Below, in pieces: positions 8,770-17,525 of a stretch of DNA of 64,000 nucleotides. Location: contig JANSXV010000001.1 of NCBI GenBank assembly GCA_024742735.1, positions 434,001 through 498,000 of the forward strand, in the 5' to 3' direction. How positions within the stretch are numbered: the first letter of the stretch is position 1; each line of letters begins with the position of its first letter. Position numbers and translations under genes: made by a program. The DNA comes from Alphaproteobacteria bacterium (GTDB taxonomy: Bacteria; Pseudomonadota; Alphaproteobacteria; Caulobacterales; Maricaulaceae). A model generated the notes under the pieces. The model searched no databases. It saw nothing but the letters and a program-made list of their open reading frames with translations, and was not told the DNA's origin.

Positions 8770-10035
8770 ATGGGCAGAGCCCTGTCCATTATTCTGGTTG
8801 ATGACGCCGACGAAGCCGGCGCGGAAGCGCTCGCCGGCCTTTCGGCGCTTGGACTGTCCGTGCGGCGGGAGCGTCTGGGCGGACTGGCCGAGGCCATCGA
8901 GCAGGACACGCCCGACGCCATCGTCTCTTTCGGCGAAATTGAAGGCGGAACCGGCGCCATTCCCCACCTGTCCATCGGCGTGCGCGACCCGTCGGCGGCC
9001 GCCTTCCTTCGCGCGCCGGCCCATGCGGTTCAGATCGCTGGCCGCTTGCGCGCCCTGGTGCGTCTGACCGTGCTGGAGGACATGGCCCGCCTGCGCATGT
9101 CTGACGCCCAGGCCGCCGGGGTTCCCGCCGGGCCGCCCCAGGTGGGCCCTGATGAGTCCACGATCCTGTTCGTCGGAGCGCCCTGCCCTGCCTTCATGCG
9201 CCTGCAGCACGCCATGGCGGGCGCACGCGTGGAGACGATCGCGGCTTTCTCGACCTTCACCGCCTTCGACTATCTGCATGAACGCGCATTCGACGCGGTC
9301 ATTCTGAACACCGACCCGAACCCGGAGCTCGCCCACACAGTCTGCTCGGCCATGCGCCGCAACACCCGCCTCTATCACACCCCGGCGATCCTGCTGACCC
9401 GGGGCGAAGGCTACGCCCAGGCCGACGAAGCCTTTGCGCGCGGCGCGTCGGATGTTCTGTCCGCCGATGCTGATGAAGCGGAAATGCGCGAGCGCATCAC
9501 GACGCTGGGCATGGAACGCCGCCGGCGCCGGCGCGCCAAGGCGATGCTGGAAGCGTGCCGCGCCGCCAGCCTGATGGATGCGCGCAGCGATCTGTTCGGC
9601 GCGGATTTCGGCCTTCGCCACACCGACAGCCTGCTCCTGGACCGGCGTCGGACCGGCCGGCGGCTGACCATGGTCGGCCTCACCGCCCACGCCCCAACGG
9701 ATGCCGGCCCTGATCGGATCGGCGCGGCCCTGGACCAGTTCGCGGCCATGCTGCGCCATTGTGTGCGCGCGGAGGATCTCGCCGTTCGCCGCACCGATGA
9801 CGAGTTTTACCTGGCCCTGCCGAACACCCCGGCGGATGAGGCCAAGATGGTGGCTGACCGCATCTGCGCCATCGCGGAATGCACCGCCTATGAGGGCGCG
9901 GATCCGACGCGGCCCTTCCGGCTGACGCTGGCTTCCAACGTCATCGAACCGGACCGGGACGCCTCCGCGATGCAGGCGATCGAGGCGGCCCTCTCGGTCA
10001 CCCGGGAGCCGCGCCGCTTCGCCGCCTACGCCTAG
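8770..10035 (+). CDS. PopA-like c-di-GMP effector: two degenerate receiver domains plus inactive GGDEF
   Basis: A 421-residue protein with REC-REC-GGDEF layout. The first receiver-like domain (about 5-125) has Ser (residue 53) where the phosphoacceptor Asp is expected; in the second (about 130-245) the position is Asn180 (AVILNTD), so neither looks phosphorylatable. The C-terminal GGDEF-like domain has TDDEF (342-346) instead of GG(D/E)EF, predicting no cyclase activity, yet the inhibitory-site motif RAED (333-336) stands exactly five residues before it. An intact c-di-GMP-binding I-site with a dead active site and two receivers is the pattern of Caulobacter PopA, which localises CtrA for ClpXP degradation. 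Its stop overlaps the convergent mfd stop by 4 bases. The start is uncertain (8710 also possible). Confidence 0.75.
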   Translation: MGRALSIILVDDADEAGAEALAGLSALGLSVRRERLGGLAEAIEQDTPDAIVSFGEIEGGTGAIPHLSIGVRDPSAAAFLRAPAHAVQIAGRLRALVRLTVLEDMARLRMSDAQAAGVPAGPPQVGPDESTILFVGAPCPAFMRLQHAMAGARVETIAAFSTFTAFDYLHERAFDAVILNTDPNPELAHTVCSAMRRNTRLYHTPAILLTRGEGYAQADEAFARGASDVLSADADEAEMRERITTLGMERRRRRRAKAMLEACRAASLMDARSDLFGADFGLRHTDSLLLDRRRTGRRLTMVGLTAHAPTDAGPDRIGAALDQFAAMLRHCVRAEDLAVRRTDDEFYLALPNTPADEAKMVADRICAIAECTAYEGADPTRPFRLTLASNVIEPDRDASAMQAIEAALSVTREPRRFAAYA

Positions 10036-13000
10036 GCGGCGCGCTTGCCCGCCATGGCTGCGTCCACCACGGGCGCCAGCAGGCGCTGCACGCCTTTCAG
10101 ACGGTCGGCGACATCGGGGAACTCGCCGCGCATGACCAGCGTATTGTCGGGGCGGATCTTGTAGTCCGCAGGCCGCTTGGCCATGAGCTCCACAAGCCGT
10201 GCGGGATCCTCGAAGGCGTGGTCGCGGAACGTCGCCACGGCGCCCTTGGGTCCGGCGTCGAGCTTGGAGATTCCCGCGCGCTTGCACAGCCCCTTGATCG
10301 CCACGACCTGCATCAGGCTCTCCACCTCCTCCGGCAGCGAGCCGAACCGGTCGATCAGCTCGGCGGCGAAGGCTTCGCGCTCCTGCTTTGTCTCGAGGCC
10401 GGACAGGCGGCGATAGAGCGCCATGCGCACGTCGAGGTCGGGCACATAGTCCTCGGGGATCAGCACCGCCGCGCCGATATTGATGGCCGGCGACCAGTCC
10501 TTGCTGTCGGCGGGCTCCTCGCCCTGCAGGCTCGCGACGGCCTCCTCCAGCATGGACTGGTAGAGCTCCACGCCGACATCCTTGATGTGCCCGGACTGCT
10601 CCTCGCCCAGCAGATTGCCGCCGCCGCGCAGGTCCAGGTCGTGGCTCGCCAGGGTGAAGCCGGCGCCCAGACTGTCCAGGCTCTGGAGCACCTTCAAACG
10701 CTTGTCCGCGCCGTCGGTGATCTTCTGGTTGGCCGGCGTCGTCAGGAAGGCGTAGGCGCGCGCCTTGGAGCGCCCCACCCGGCCGCGCAATTGATAGAGC
10801 TGGGCCAGTCCGAACCGGTCGGCGCGATGGACGATCAGAGTGTTGGCGGTCGGAATGTCGATGCCGGATTCCACGATGGTTGTGGAGAGCAGCACGTCAT
10901 AGCGGCCCTCGTAGAACGCCGTCATGACGTCCTCCAGCTCGGACGCGGCCATCTGACCGTGGCCGATGACGAAGCTGACCTCCGGCACGCGTTCGCGCAG
11001 GAATTCAGCGGCTTCCTCAAGATCCTTGATGCGCGGCACGACGAAGAAGCTCTGCCCGCCGCGATAGCGTTCTCGCAGCAAGGCTTCGCGCAGCGTCACC
11101 GGATCGAACGGCGTCACATAGGTGCGCACGGCCAGCCGGTCGACGGGCGGGGTGGCGATGATGGACAGGTCGCGAATGCCGCTCATGGCCAGCTGCAGCG
11201 TGCGCGGGATCGGCGTGGCGGTGAGCGTCAGCACGTGCACGTCGGCCTTCAGCGCTTTCAGGCGTTCCTTGTGCTTGACCCCGAAATGCTGCTCCTCATC
11301 GATCACCAGCAGCCCGATGCGCTTGAACTTCACGGTCTTGGCCAGCAGGGCGTGGGTGCCCACGACGATGTCGACTTCGCCGCTCTCCAGATCCTTGCGG
11401 GTCTGGGCGGCCTCCTTGGCTCCGACCAGGCGGGAGAGCTGGCGCACCTTCACCGGCCAGCCTTTGAAGCGCTCGACGAAATTATTGTAGTGCTGGCGCG
11501 CCAGCAGGGTCGTGGGCGCGATCACAGCGACCTGATTGCCGGTCATGGCGGTGATGAAGGCTGCGCGCAGGGCGACCTCGGTCTTGCCGAAGCCCACATC
11601 GCCGCAGATCAGCCTGTCCATGGGACGCCCGCGCCCCAGATCCTCGAACACGTCGTCGATGGCGTTGAGCTGGTCATCGGTCTCCGCAAACGGGAAGCGC
11701 GCCGCGAATTCGTCATACAGCCCTGAGGGCGGTTCGATGACCTCCGCGTCGCGGGCGTTGCGCTGGGCGGCGATCTTGATCAGTTCGTCGGCCATGTCGC
11801 GCAGGCGCTTTTTCGCCTTGGCCTTGCGCGCCTGCCAGGCCGCCCCGCCCAGCTTGTCCAGCTGCGCGGATTCGTTCTCCTGACCATAGCGGGAGAGAAG
11901 CTCGATATTCTCCACCGGCAGGTAGAGCTTGGCCTGACCGGAATATTCCAGCTCCAGGCAGTCATGGGGCGCCGCGCCCACGTCCAGCGTCTTAAGGCCC
12001 AGATACCGGCCCAGACCATGGTCGGCATGGACCACCAGATCGCCGGGCGAGAGCGAGCCGGCCTCGGCGATGACGTCGGCGGCCTTGCGGCGCTTGCGTG
12101 GCCGGGCAAGGCGATCGCCCAGCACGTCCTGCTCGGAGATGACGGCGAGGCTTTGAGTCTCAAACCCGCGCTCCAGCGGCAGGACGATGCGCAGGACGAC
12201 GTTCTTCTGCGCCTCTGAAACGGCGTTCCAGTCTTCCGCCGGCAGGATCGGCGCCAGGCCATGCTCGCCCAGCACGCCGCCCAGGCGCTCCGACGCGCCG
12301 TCGCTCCAGCTGGCGAAGATCACCCGCTTGCCGGACTGGCGCAGGGAGACGGCGTGTTTGGCGGCCACGTCGAAGACATTCTGGTCGGCCTGGCGTTCAG
12401 CGGCGAAGGTGCGGCCCTGCTTGCCGCCCATGTCGATCGTGTTTTCCCCGGCCTCCTGAAACGCCGTGAAGCGCCGCGCGGCGCGCGCCTCCAGCAGCCC
12501 GTCCCATTCGGCCTCGGACAGGTACATGGCTTCGGGTTCGATGGCGCGATAGGCCGGCGCGCCCATGGCGCCGGCGCCGGATTTCGCCGCCTCCTTGCGC
12601 GCCTCGTAATAGTCCTGGATCTGCTCAAGCCGCTCTTCGCGGGCGTCCTTGACCAGCGGATCCAGCCCGATCAACGCGCCTTCGCCGGCATAGTCGAACA
12701 CGGTGTCGAGCTGCTCATGGAACAGGGCCAGCCAGTGCTCCGCCCCGGCCGGACGCGCGCCCGCGCTGACGCTGTCATAGATGGGATCGCCCGACCCGGC
12801 CGCGCCGAAGCGCTTCAGAAATCCGGAGCGGAAGCGCGAGATGGAGGCCTCATCCAGCACGATCTCGCTGACCGGGGTGAAGGCGGCTTCCTTCAGCTGT
12901 TCGAGAGAGCGCTGGGTCTCCGCATCGAAAGAGCGCACGCTCTCCAGCGTGTCGCCGAAGAAATCCAGACGCACAGGCTCGCCTGAATCCGCCGGCCACA

Positions 13001-13517
13001 CATCCACCACGCCGCCGCGAATGGCGAAATCGCCCCGCTCGGTCACCGTGGCGGCACGGGTATAGCCGTTCTGGGCGAGATGCTGTTTCAGCGCCTCGAT
13101 ATCGAGCGTTTCACCCGGGCGCGCGACCAGACCGCCCGACGCCATCGCGATGCGCGGCGCGCAGCGCTGCAGCGCGCTGGCCACGGTGGTCACGACGATC
13201 AGCGGGCTATTCCCCTCACCCCGGTTCGCCAGGCGATGCAGGGCCCCGGCCCGGCGCGCCGCCGTGCGCGGGCTGGGCGAGATCCGGTCATAGGGCTGAC
13301 AGTCCCAGCCGGGCAGCGAAACCCGCTCCAGATCCGGCGCGAAAAAGCCGCACGCCGCCTCGAAACTGCGCGCCCGCGCCGCGTCCGAGGCGATGAACAG
13401 GCCGATCCCGCCGCGCGCGCGCAGCGCATCGCAGAAGATCAGCGCATCAAACCCCTCCGGCGCCCCGCACACGGTCAGCGCTTTGTCACTGCGTGCAAGC
13501 TGTTCCAGATCGGTCAC
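10032..13517 (-). CDS. mfd: Transcription-repair coupling factor
   Basis: An 1161-residue Mfd, the ATP-dependent translocase that removes stalled RNA polymerase and recruits UvrA. Domains in order: UvrB-like N-terminal modules (about 1-350), the RNA-polymerase-interacting CarD-like domain (about 490-570, containing SPGDLVVHADHGLGRYLGL), two RecA-like helicase domains with Walker A GDVGFGKTEVALRAAF (about 635-650), DEEQHFGVKH (Walker B), LTATPIPRTLQLAMSG and QLRGRVGRSKARAYAF, and the C-terminal TRCF domain. Length is normal. It shares its stop tetranucleotide with the convergent PopA-like gene and follows sdhE on the same strand. Confidence 0.98.
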   Translation of the reverse strand: MTDLEQLARSDKALTVCGAPEGFDALIFCDALRARGGIGLFIASDAARARSFEAACGFFAPDLERVSLPGWDCQPYDRISPSPRTAARRAGALHRLANRGEGNSPLIVVTTVASALQRCAPRIAMASGGLVARPGETLDIEALKQHLAQNGYTRAATVTERGDFAIRGGVVDVWPADSGEPVRLDFFGDTLESVRSFDAETQRSLEQLKEAAFTPVSEIVLDEASISRFRSGFLKRFGAAGSGDPIYDSVSAGARPAGAEHWLALFHEQLDTVFDYAGEGALIGLDPLVKDAREERLEQIQDYYEARKEAAKSGAGAMGAPAYRAIEPEAMYLSEAEWDGLLEARAARRFTAFQEAGENTIDMGGKQGRTFAAERQADQNVFDVAAKHAVSLRQSGKRVIFASWSDGASERLGGVLGEHGLAPILPAEDWNAVSEAQKNVVLRIVLPLERGFETQSLAVISEQDVLGDRLARPRKRRKAADVIAEAGSLSPGDLVVHADHGLGRYLGLKTLDVGAAPHDCLELEYSGQAKLYLPVENIELLSRYGQENESAQLDKLGGAAWQARKAKAKKRLRDMADELIKIAAQRNARDAEVIEPPSGLYDEFAARFPFAETDDQLNAIDDVFEDLGRGRPMDRLICGDVGFGKTEVALRAAFITAMTGNQVAVIAPTTLLARQHYNNFVERFKGWPVKVRQLSRLVGAKEAAQTRKDLESGEVDIVVGTHALLAKTVKFKRIGLLVIDEEQHFGVKHKERLKALKADVHVLTLTATPIPRTLQLAMSGIRDLSIIATPPVDRLAVRTYVTPFDPVTLREALLRERYRGGQSFFVVPRIKDLEEAAEFLRERVPEVSFVIGHGQMAASELEDVMTAFYEGRYDVLLSTTIVESGIDIPTANTLIVHRADRFGLAQLYQLRGRVGRSKARAYAFLTTPANQKITDGADKRLKVLQSLDSLGAGFTLASHDLDLRGGGNLLGEEQSGHIKDVGVELYQSMLEEAVASLQGEEPADSKDWSPAINIGAAVLIPEDYVPDLDVRMALYRRLSGLETKQEREAFAAELIDRFGSLPEEVESLMQVVAIKGLCKRAGISKLDAGPKGAVATFRDHAFEDPARLVELMAKRPADYKIRPDNTLVMRGEFPDVADRLKGVQRLLAPVVDAAMAGKRAA

Positions 13518-13541
13518 GGCTCAATCCTCAAACGCAAATAG

Positions 13542-13571
13542 CCCGCAGCCCCAAATTGGCAGGGGTGCGGG
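13542..13571. other. Hairpin just upstream of mfd
   Basis: CCCGCA-g-CCCC (13542-13552) pairs with GGGG-TGCGGG (13562-13571) around a nine-base loop. On the minus strand it lies between sdhE and mfd, about 25 bases before the mfd start, and lacks a proper U-tract. It could act as a weak terminator or a 5' structure in the mfd leader; I cannot tell which. Confidence 0.35.
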
Positions 13572-13620
13572 TCTTTACCTCCACAAGCACTCGAGTGCCT
13601 GAGCGCCCTTTTGTCCATCG

Positions 13621-13691
13621 TCACCCTGAACTTGTTTCAGGGCCCAGTTCAACGCAGCGCCCCGATGGGTCCCGGATCAAGTCCGGGATGA
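13621..13691. repeat. Intergenic inverted repeat, alphaproteobacterial TCATCCCGGACTTGATCC-type
   Basis: Two 26-base arms (13621-13646 and 13666-13691) are imperfect inverted copies of each other; the right arm contains CCCGGATCAAGTCCGGGATG, the left arm the diverged CCCTGAACTTGTTTCAGGG. Sequences of this form are widespread between genes in alphaproteobacterial genomes. It lies in the sdhE-mfd gap. Confidence 0.7.
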
Positions 13692-13716
13692 CGAATATAA
13701 AGCCTGATCGCGGACC

Positions 13717-14040
13717 CTAAACCGACGGCCCGTCGCCCAGCTCCGCCTTGGCCTCGAAGCGGAAGGCCTTCAGCTGGCGCAGCACCGGCCCGTCATAATT
13801 CTCCGGCGTCTCCGCGCGCCCGCAGATCCAGGCATAGACCTCGGTGTCCGGCGCATCTAGAAGACGCTCGAACTCGTCGACCTCCTCAGGGCTCAAGCCG
13901 TCCAGCTTGTCCTCGGCGAACCGGCCCATGATCAGGTCGGCCTCCTTGAACCCCCGCCGCCAGGCGCGAAAGGTCAGCCGCTTGCGCCGGTCTTCGGGGT
14001 TCAGCGGCGTGTTCGGATCGGAAAAGGGATCATCACTCAT
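13717..14040 (-). CDS. sdhE: SdhE family FAD assembly factor (succinate dehydrogenase assembly factor 2)
   Basis: A 107-residue protein with the SdhE fold and its diagnostic RGxxE motif (RGFKE, in the segment RRGFKEADLIMGRF). SdhE promotes covalent attachment of FAD to the flavoprotein subunit of succinate dehydrogenase. I use the ATG at 14040 (MSDDPFSD); the frame is open to 14097 but the extra 19 residues have no family similarity. The C-terminal segment DTEVYAWICGRAETPENYDG is also typical. It is followed downstream on the same strand by mfd. Confidence 0.92.
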   Translation of the reverse strand: MSDDPFSDPNTPLNPEDRRKRLTFRAWRRGFKEADLIMGRFAEDKLDGLSPEEVDEFERLLDAPDTEVYAWICGRAETPENYDGPVLRQLKAFRFEAKAELGDGPSV

Positions 14041-14176
14041 GGCCGCGTATGTAGCGCGGAGGTGGGTGGGGGTGAAGGGGTGAGCGCTGGTCCGCAAAGC
14101 GGATGAAAGGGTCCGGGGGACCCTTTCAAAGCAGCGAACGGGCCGGCAGGCCCAGGCCCAGCGTGTCGACCCTTCC

Positions 14177-14264
14177 CTCTCTTCTCCAGCGAAAGCTGGA
14201 GCCCAGTTTCACTATGCGCTGCGTCTAGAAGTCCTGGGTCCCAGCTTTCGCTGGGAAAGAGCGA
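14177..14264. repeat. Intergenic inverted repeat, CCAGCGAAAGCTGG type
   Basis: Arms at about 14179-14205 (containing CCAGCGAAAGCTGG) and 14234-14263 (containing CCCAGCTTTCGCTGGG) are inverted relative to each other, and each arm is itself a palindrome. It lies in the 414-base gap between the divergent sdhE and recG genes; sequence outside this repeat and the paired element at 14288-14398 shows nothing gene-like. Confidence 0.65.
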
Positions 14265-14287
14265 GGAGGCATCTTTGTCTTAGGAGC

Positions 14288-14398
14288 TGAATTCCCGGAC
14301 AAGCCGCGAAGCGGCGCCGATCCGGGACCTGTGTCAAGGTCAAGCGAGACCGCTGAGAGGTCCCGGCTCAGCGCGCTTCGCGCTTGGCCGGGAATTCA
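14288..14398. repeat. Paired intergenic palindromic element, copy 3
   Basis: Unit one (14288-14330) contains ATTCCCGGACAAGC...GATCCGGGACCT; unit two (14358-14398) contains AGGTCCCGGCTCAGCG...TTGGCCGGGAATTC in opposite orientation. This is the most symmetrical of the three copies and lies 57 bases before the recG start, so it occupies the likely recG promoter/leader region. Confidence 0.65.
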
Positions 14399-14454
14399 AA
14401 CGGGTGACGCACAGCTCTTCCCCTCTCCGCCCCTCGGCGCAACACTGCCGCCCC

Positions 14455-16545
14455 ATGCGCCCCCAGATTCTCTTCCCCCTCTTCGCCGACATCACCACGC
14501 TGAAGGGCGTCGGGCCGCGCATCGCTGCGCTGATCGAGAAGGCGGCGGGGGGATCGCGGGTGAAGGATCTGGCGTTGACGGCGCCGACGGGGCTGGTGGA
14601 TCGCACGCGGCGGCTGTCCATCAGCGACGCCGGCGATCTGGGCGGGCTGGTGACGCTGGTGGCGGAGGTGGAGGCGCACATTCCGCGCCCCACGATGAAG
14701 CAGCCCTACAAGGTGCGCCTGCGCGACGAGACGGGATTTCTGCATCTGACCTTCTTCAACGCCAGGGCCGATTATCTGCGCCGGGTGCTGCCGGAGGGGA
14801 CGCGGCGGGTGGTGTCGGGCAAGGCCGAGCGCTTCGGCAGCGAGGTGCAGATCGTCCACCCTGATCTGATCGCTGCGCCCGACGAGATCGCCGAGGCGGA
14901 TCTTCTCCAGCCGGTCTATCCGCTGACGGCGGGACTGAGCGCCGGGGTGATGCGCAAGGCCGTGCGCGCCGCGCTGGAGGCCTGCCCCGCACTGCCCGAA
15001 TGGATCGACGAGGCATTGCGGACCCGCGAGTGCTGGACCGCGTGGCGCAAGAGCCTGGAGACGCTGCACAGCCCGGACTCTGGCCGCGCGCTGGAGCCGG
15101 ACGCGCCTGCGCGCCGGCGTCTGGCCTTTGACGAGCTGTTCGCCCATCAGCTGGCCCTGAAGATCGCCCGCAAGGAGCGGCGCGCGCGCCGGGGCCGGCC
15201 TTTGTCCGGTGACGGGCGGATCGTGCAGGCGGTGCTGAAGCACGCCCCGTTTACGCCGACCGGCGCGCAGGTGAAGGCGTTCGAAGCCGCGAAGGCGGAC
15301 ATGGAGAGCGAGCATCGCATGATGCGCCTGGTCCATGGCGATGTGGGGTCGGGCAAGACTTTCGTCGCCGCCCTGGCCGCCGCCCACGCCGCCGAGGCCG
15401 GCGCGCAGACTGCGCTGATGGCGCCCACCGAGATCGTCGCGCGCCAGCACGCCAAGGTGCTGAGCGAACTGCTGGAGCCGGCCGGGGTGCGGGTCGCGGC
15501 CCTGACTGGACGGGATACGGGGCGCGTGCGTGCGGAGATCACTGAGGCGATCCGGAGCGGCGAGGCCCAGGTCGTCTGCGGCACCCACGCCCTGTTCCAG
15601 GAAAGCGTGGACTTTGCAGATCTGGGCCTGGTGGTGATCGACGAGCAGCACCGCTTCGGCGTCTCAGACCGGCGCAAGCTGACCTTGAAGGGCCAGGCGC
15701 CCGACGTGCTGGCCATGAGCGCGACGCCGATCCCGCGCACGCTGACGCTCGCCGCGTTCGGCGATCTGGACGTCAGCCGGCTGGATGAAAAGCCCGCCGG
15801 GCGTGTGCCGCCGGACACGCGCGTGATCAATGCCGAGCGTTTGAGCGATGTGGTCCAGGGTCTGGGCCGGGCCATCAGGCAGGGCGAGCGGGCCTACTGG
15901 GTCTGCCCGCTGGTGGAGGAGAGCGACGTCTCCGACATGGCCGCAGCCGAAGCGCGCCATCACATGCTGGGCGAGATGCTGCCCGGCGTGCGGGTCGGTC
16001 TGGTCCATGGCCGCATGCCGGCGCGTGAGAAGCAGGCCGCAGCGGAGGCGTTCCGCGCCGGCGAGATCGATCTGCTGGTCGCCACGACCGTCATCGAGGT
16101 GGGCGTGGATGCGCCGGACGCCACCATCATGGTGATCGAGCATGCCGAGCGCTTCGGCCTCGCTCAGCTGCACCAGCTGCGCGGGCGCGTGGGGCGCGGC
16201 GACAAGGCCTCGCGCTGCCTCCTCCTCTATCACGGGAAGCTGGGTGAGACGGCGCGGGCGCGCCTGGACGTCATGCGGCGCACCGATGACGGCTTCGTCA
16301 TCGCGGAAGAGGACTGGAAGCTGCGCGGTTCCGGCGATCCGCTGGGCCTGCGCCAGTCGGGCCTGCCGGACTATCGCATCGCCGATCTCGCAGCCCATGC
16401 CGATCTGCTGGAGCTCGCCAGCGATGCGGCGGCCTATGAGGTGGCCAAGGAGGCCATGTTCGAAGGCGAGCGCGGCGAGGCGCTGCGGGTGCTGCTGTAC
16501 CTGTTCGAACGCGATGAAGGCGTCAGGCTGATGAGGAGCGGATGA
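14455..16545 (+). CDS. recG: ATP-dependent DNA helicase RecG
   Basis: A 696-residue RecG, the branch-migration helicase that remodels stalled forks. The N-terminal wedge domain starts PLFADITTLKGVGPRIAALIEKA and includes the OB-fold to about residue 240; the helicase core has Walker A GDVGSGKTFVAAL (about 293-306), DEQH (about 395-398), SATPIPRTLTLAAFG and QLHQLRGRVGRGDKASRCLLLY. I use the ATG at 14455, which gives MRPQILFPLFAD and normal length; the frame is open upstream to 14404, but those codons look non-coding. No clear ribosome-binding site is visible. Convergent with the DUF502 gene. Confidence 0.97.
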   Translation: MRPQILFPLFADITTLKGVGPRIAALIEKAAGGSRVKDLALTAPTGLVDRTRRLSISDAGDLGGLVTLVAEVEAHIPRPTMKQPYKVRLRDETGFLHLTFFNARADYLRRVLPEGTRRVVSGKAERFGSEVQIVHPDLIAAPDEIAEADLLQPVYPLTAGLSAGVMRKAVRAALEACPALPEWIDEALRTRECWTAWRKSLETLHSPDSGRALEPDAPARRRLAFDELFAHQLALKIARKERRARRGRPLSGDGRIVQAVLKHAPFTPTGAQVKAFEAAKADMESEHRMMRLVHGDVGSGKTFVAALAAAHAAEAGAQTALMAPTEIVARQHAKVLSELLEPAGVRVAALTGRDTGRVRAEITEAIRSGEAQVVCGTHALFQESVDFADLGLVVIDEQHRFGVSDRRKLTLKGQAPDVLAMSATPIPRTLTLAAFGDLDVSRLDEKPAGRVPPDTRVINAERLSDVVQGLGRAIRQGERAYWVCPLVEESDVSDMAAAEARHHMLGEMLPGVRVGLVHGRMPAREKQAAAEAFRAGEIDLLVATTVIEVGVDAPDATIMVIEHAERFGLAQLHQLRGRVGRGDKASRCLLLYHGKLGETARARLDVMRRTDDGFVIAEEDWKLRGSGDPLGLRQSGLPDYRIADLAAHADLLELASDAAAYEVAKEAMFEGERGEALRVLLYLFERDEGVRLMRSG

Positions 16546-16676
16546 GGCGCTTCTCCGCCCCGCCTCGCTTGCGTCTATTATGTCGCTCAGCTCTTTGACA
16601 TCGCCGGCGCGGAGCGACCCGAACGATCAGGCTCGAAGCCGTGGTGGTGGTAGTAGTCGTAGTAGGTGTCGAAATC

Positions 16677-17399
16677 CTAGGGTTTTTCAGATTTTTCTGA
16701 AGCGTCGTCTTCCTCGCGCTCCGGATCATCAGGCATCGCTCCGGCCCCCGCCTTGACCGGCGCATCAGCGGGGATCGCGCCCTCGGGCAGGCGGTCCGGC
16801 GTCACCATGCCGAAGGAGATGATCAGCTTGGCCGCTTCCTCAACGCTCAGATCGAGCGCGATGGCCTTCGATCTGGGGATGAACAGCAGAAAGCCCGAGG
16901 TCGGGTTCGGCGTCGTCGGGATGAACACCCCGATCACCTCGTCGCCCTTGCCCACGACCGACTTGATCACGCCCTTGCCGTGGGAGGCCACGAAGGCGAC
17001 GGCATAGCTGCCGGCCATGGGATACTCCACCAGAACAACTTCCTGGAAAGCGTTGCTCTGGCTCTGGAAAACGGTTTCGACGATCTGTTTGAGCGCGGAG
17101 TAGATATTGCGGATCAGCGGCACGCCGTTCACGATCCGCTCGCCGATATCCAGCAAGGTCCGCCCGAAGATGTTCGCCGCCAGCGCGCCCAGCAGCGTCA
17201 GCGCCAGGATGCCGATCAGCAGGCCCATGCCCGGAATGGCGAAGGGCAGATAGCTCTCCGGGTTGTACCGCGCCGGGATCAGCGGCTTGATCACACGGTC
17301 AACGAAGCTGACGAAGGTGATGATCAGCCAGATCGTGATCCCGATGGGCGCCGCCACCACCAGGCCGGTCAGGAAGCGGTTTCGAAGCCAGCGCAGCAT
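16677..17399 (-). CDS. DUF502 family membrane protein
   Basis: A 240-residue protein with two N-terminal membrane helices (about 7-30 and 52-80, the second rich in Gly/Leu/Ala) and the conserved DUF502 segments IPLIRNIYSALKQIVETV-like and PTTPNPTSGFLLFIP. The family is widespread in Proteobacteria and of unknown biochemical role. The tail is strongly acidic (EREEDDASEKSEK). After the TAG stop the same frame continues for 29 codons with a Tyr/His-rich, coding-like sequence before a TGA at 16587, which may be a lost C-terminus or a readthrough extension (see findings). Convergent with recG. Confidence 0.88.
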   Translation of the reverse strand: MLRWLRNRFLTGLVVAAPIGITIWLIITFVSFVDRVIKPLIPARYNPESYLPFAIPGMGLLIGILALTLLGALAANIFGRTLLDIGERIVNGVPLIRNIYSALKQIVETVFQSQSNAFQEVVLVEYPMAGSYAVAFVASHGKGVIKSVVGKGDEVIGVFIPTTPNPTSGFLLFIPRSKAIALDLSVEEAAKLIISFGMVTPDRLPEGAIPADAPVKAGAGAMPDDPEREEDDASEKSEKP

Positions 17400-17525
17400 G
17401 GAACGGGTCCTCAAGTGAAAGCCAGGCGGCGCGCGCCCCAAAGGTGACACCTGCCGTGCGGCGACGGCGAAATCAAGGCGCCGCGAGACTTGCCAGATTT
17501 GTGCGCTGCAGCCTAGCGTCAGCCC

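Noticed and set aside
9030-10287. Long open frames antisense to the PopA-like gene and to mfd, including one of 511 codons on the minus strand at 8752-10287
   Set aside because: Such frames are expected opposite genes in GC-rich DNA; translations are rich in Arg/Gly/Ala/His with no domain, and the sense frames encode clear families.
10218-11726. 502-codon plus-strand open frame opposite mfd
   Set aside because: It is the shadow of conserved Mfd helicase motifs; no ribosome-binding site or family similarity.
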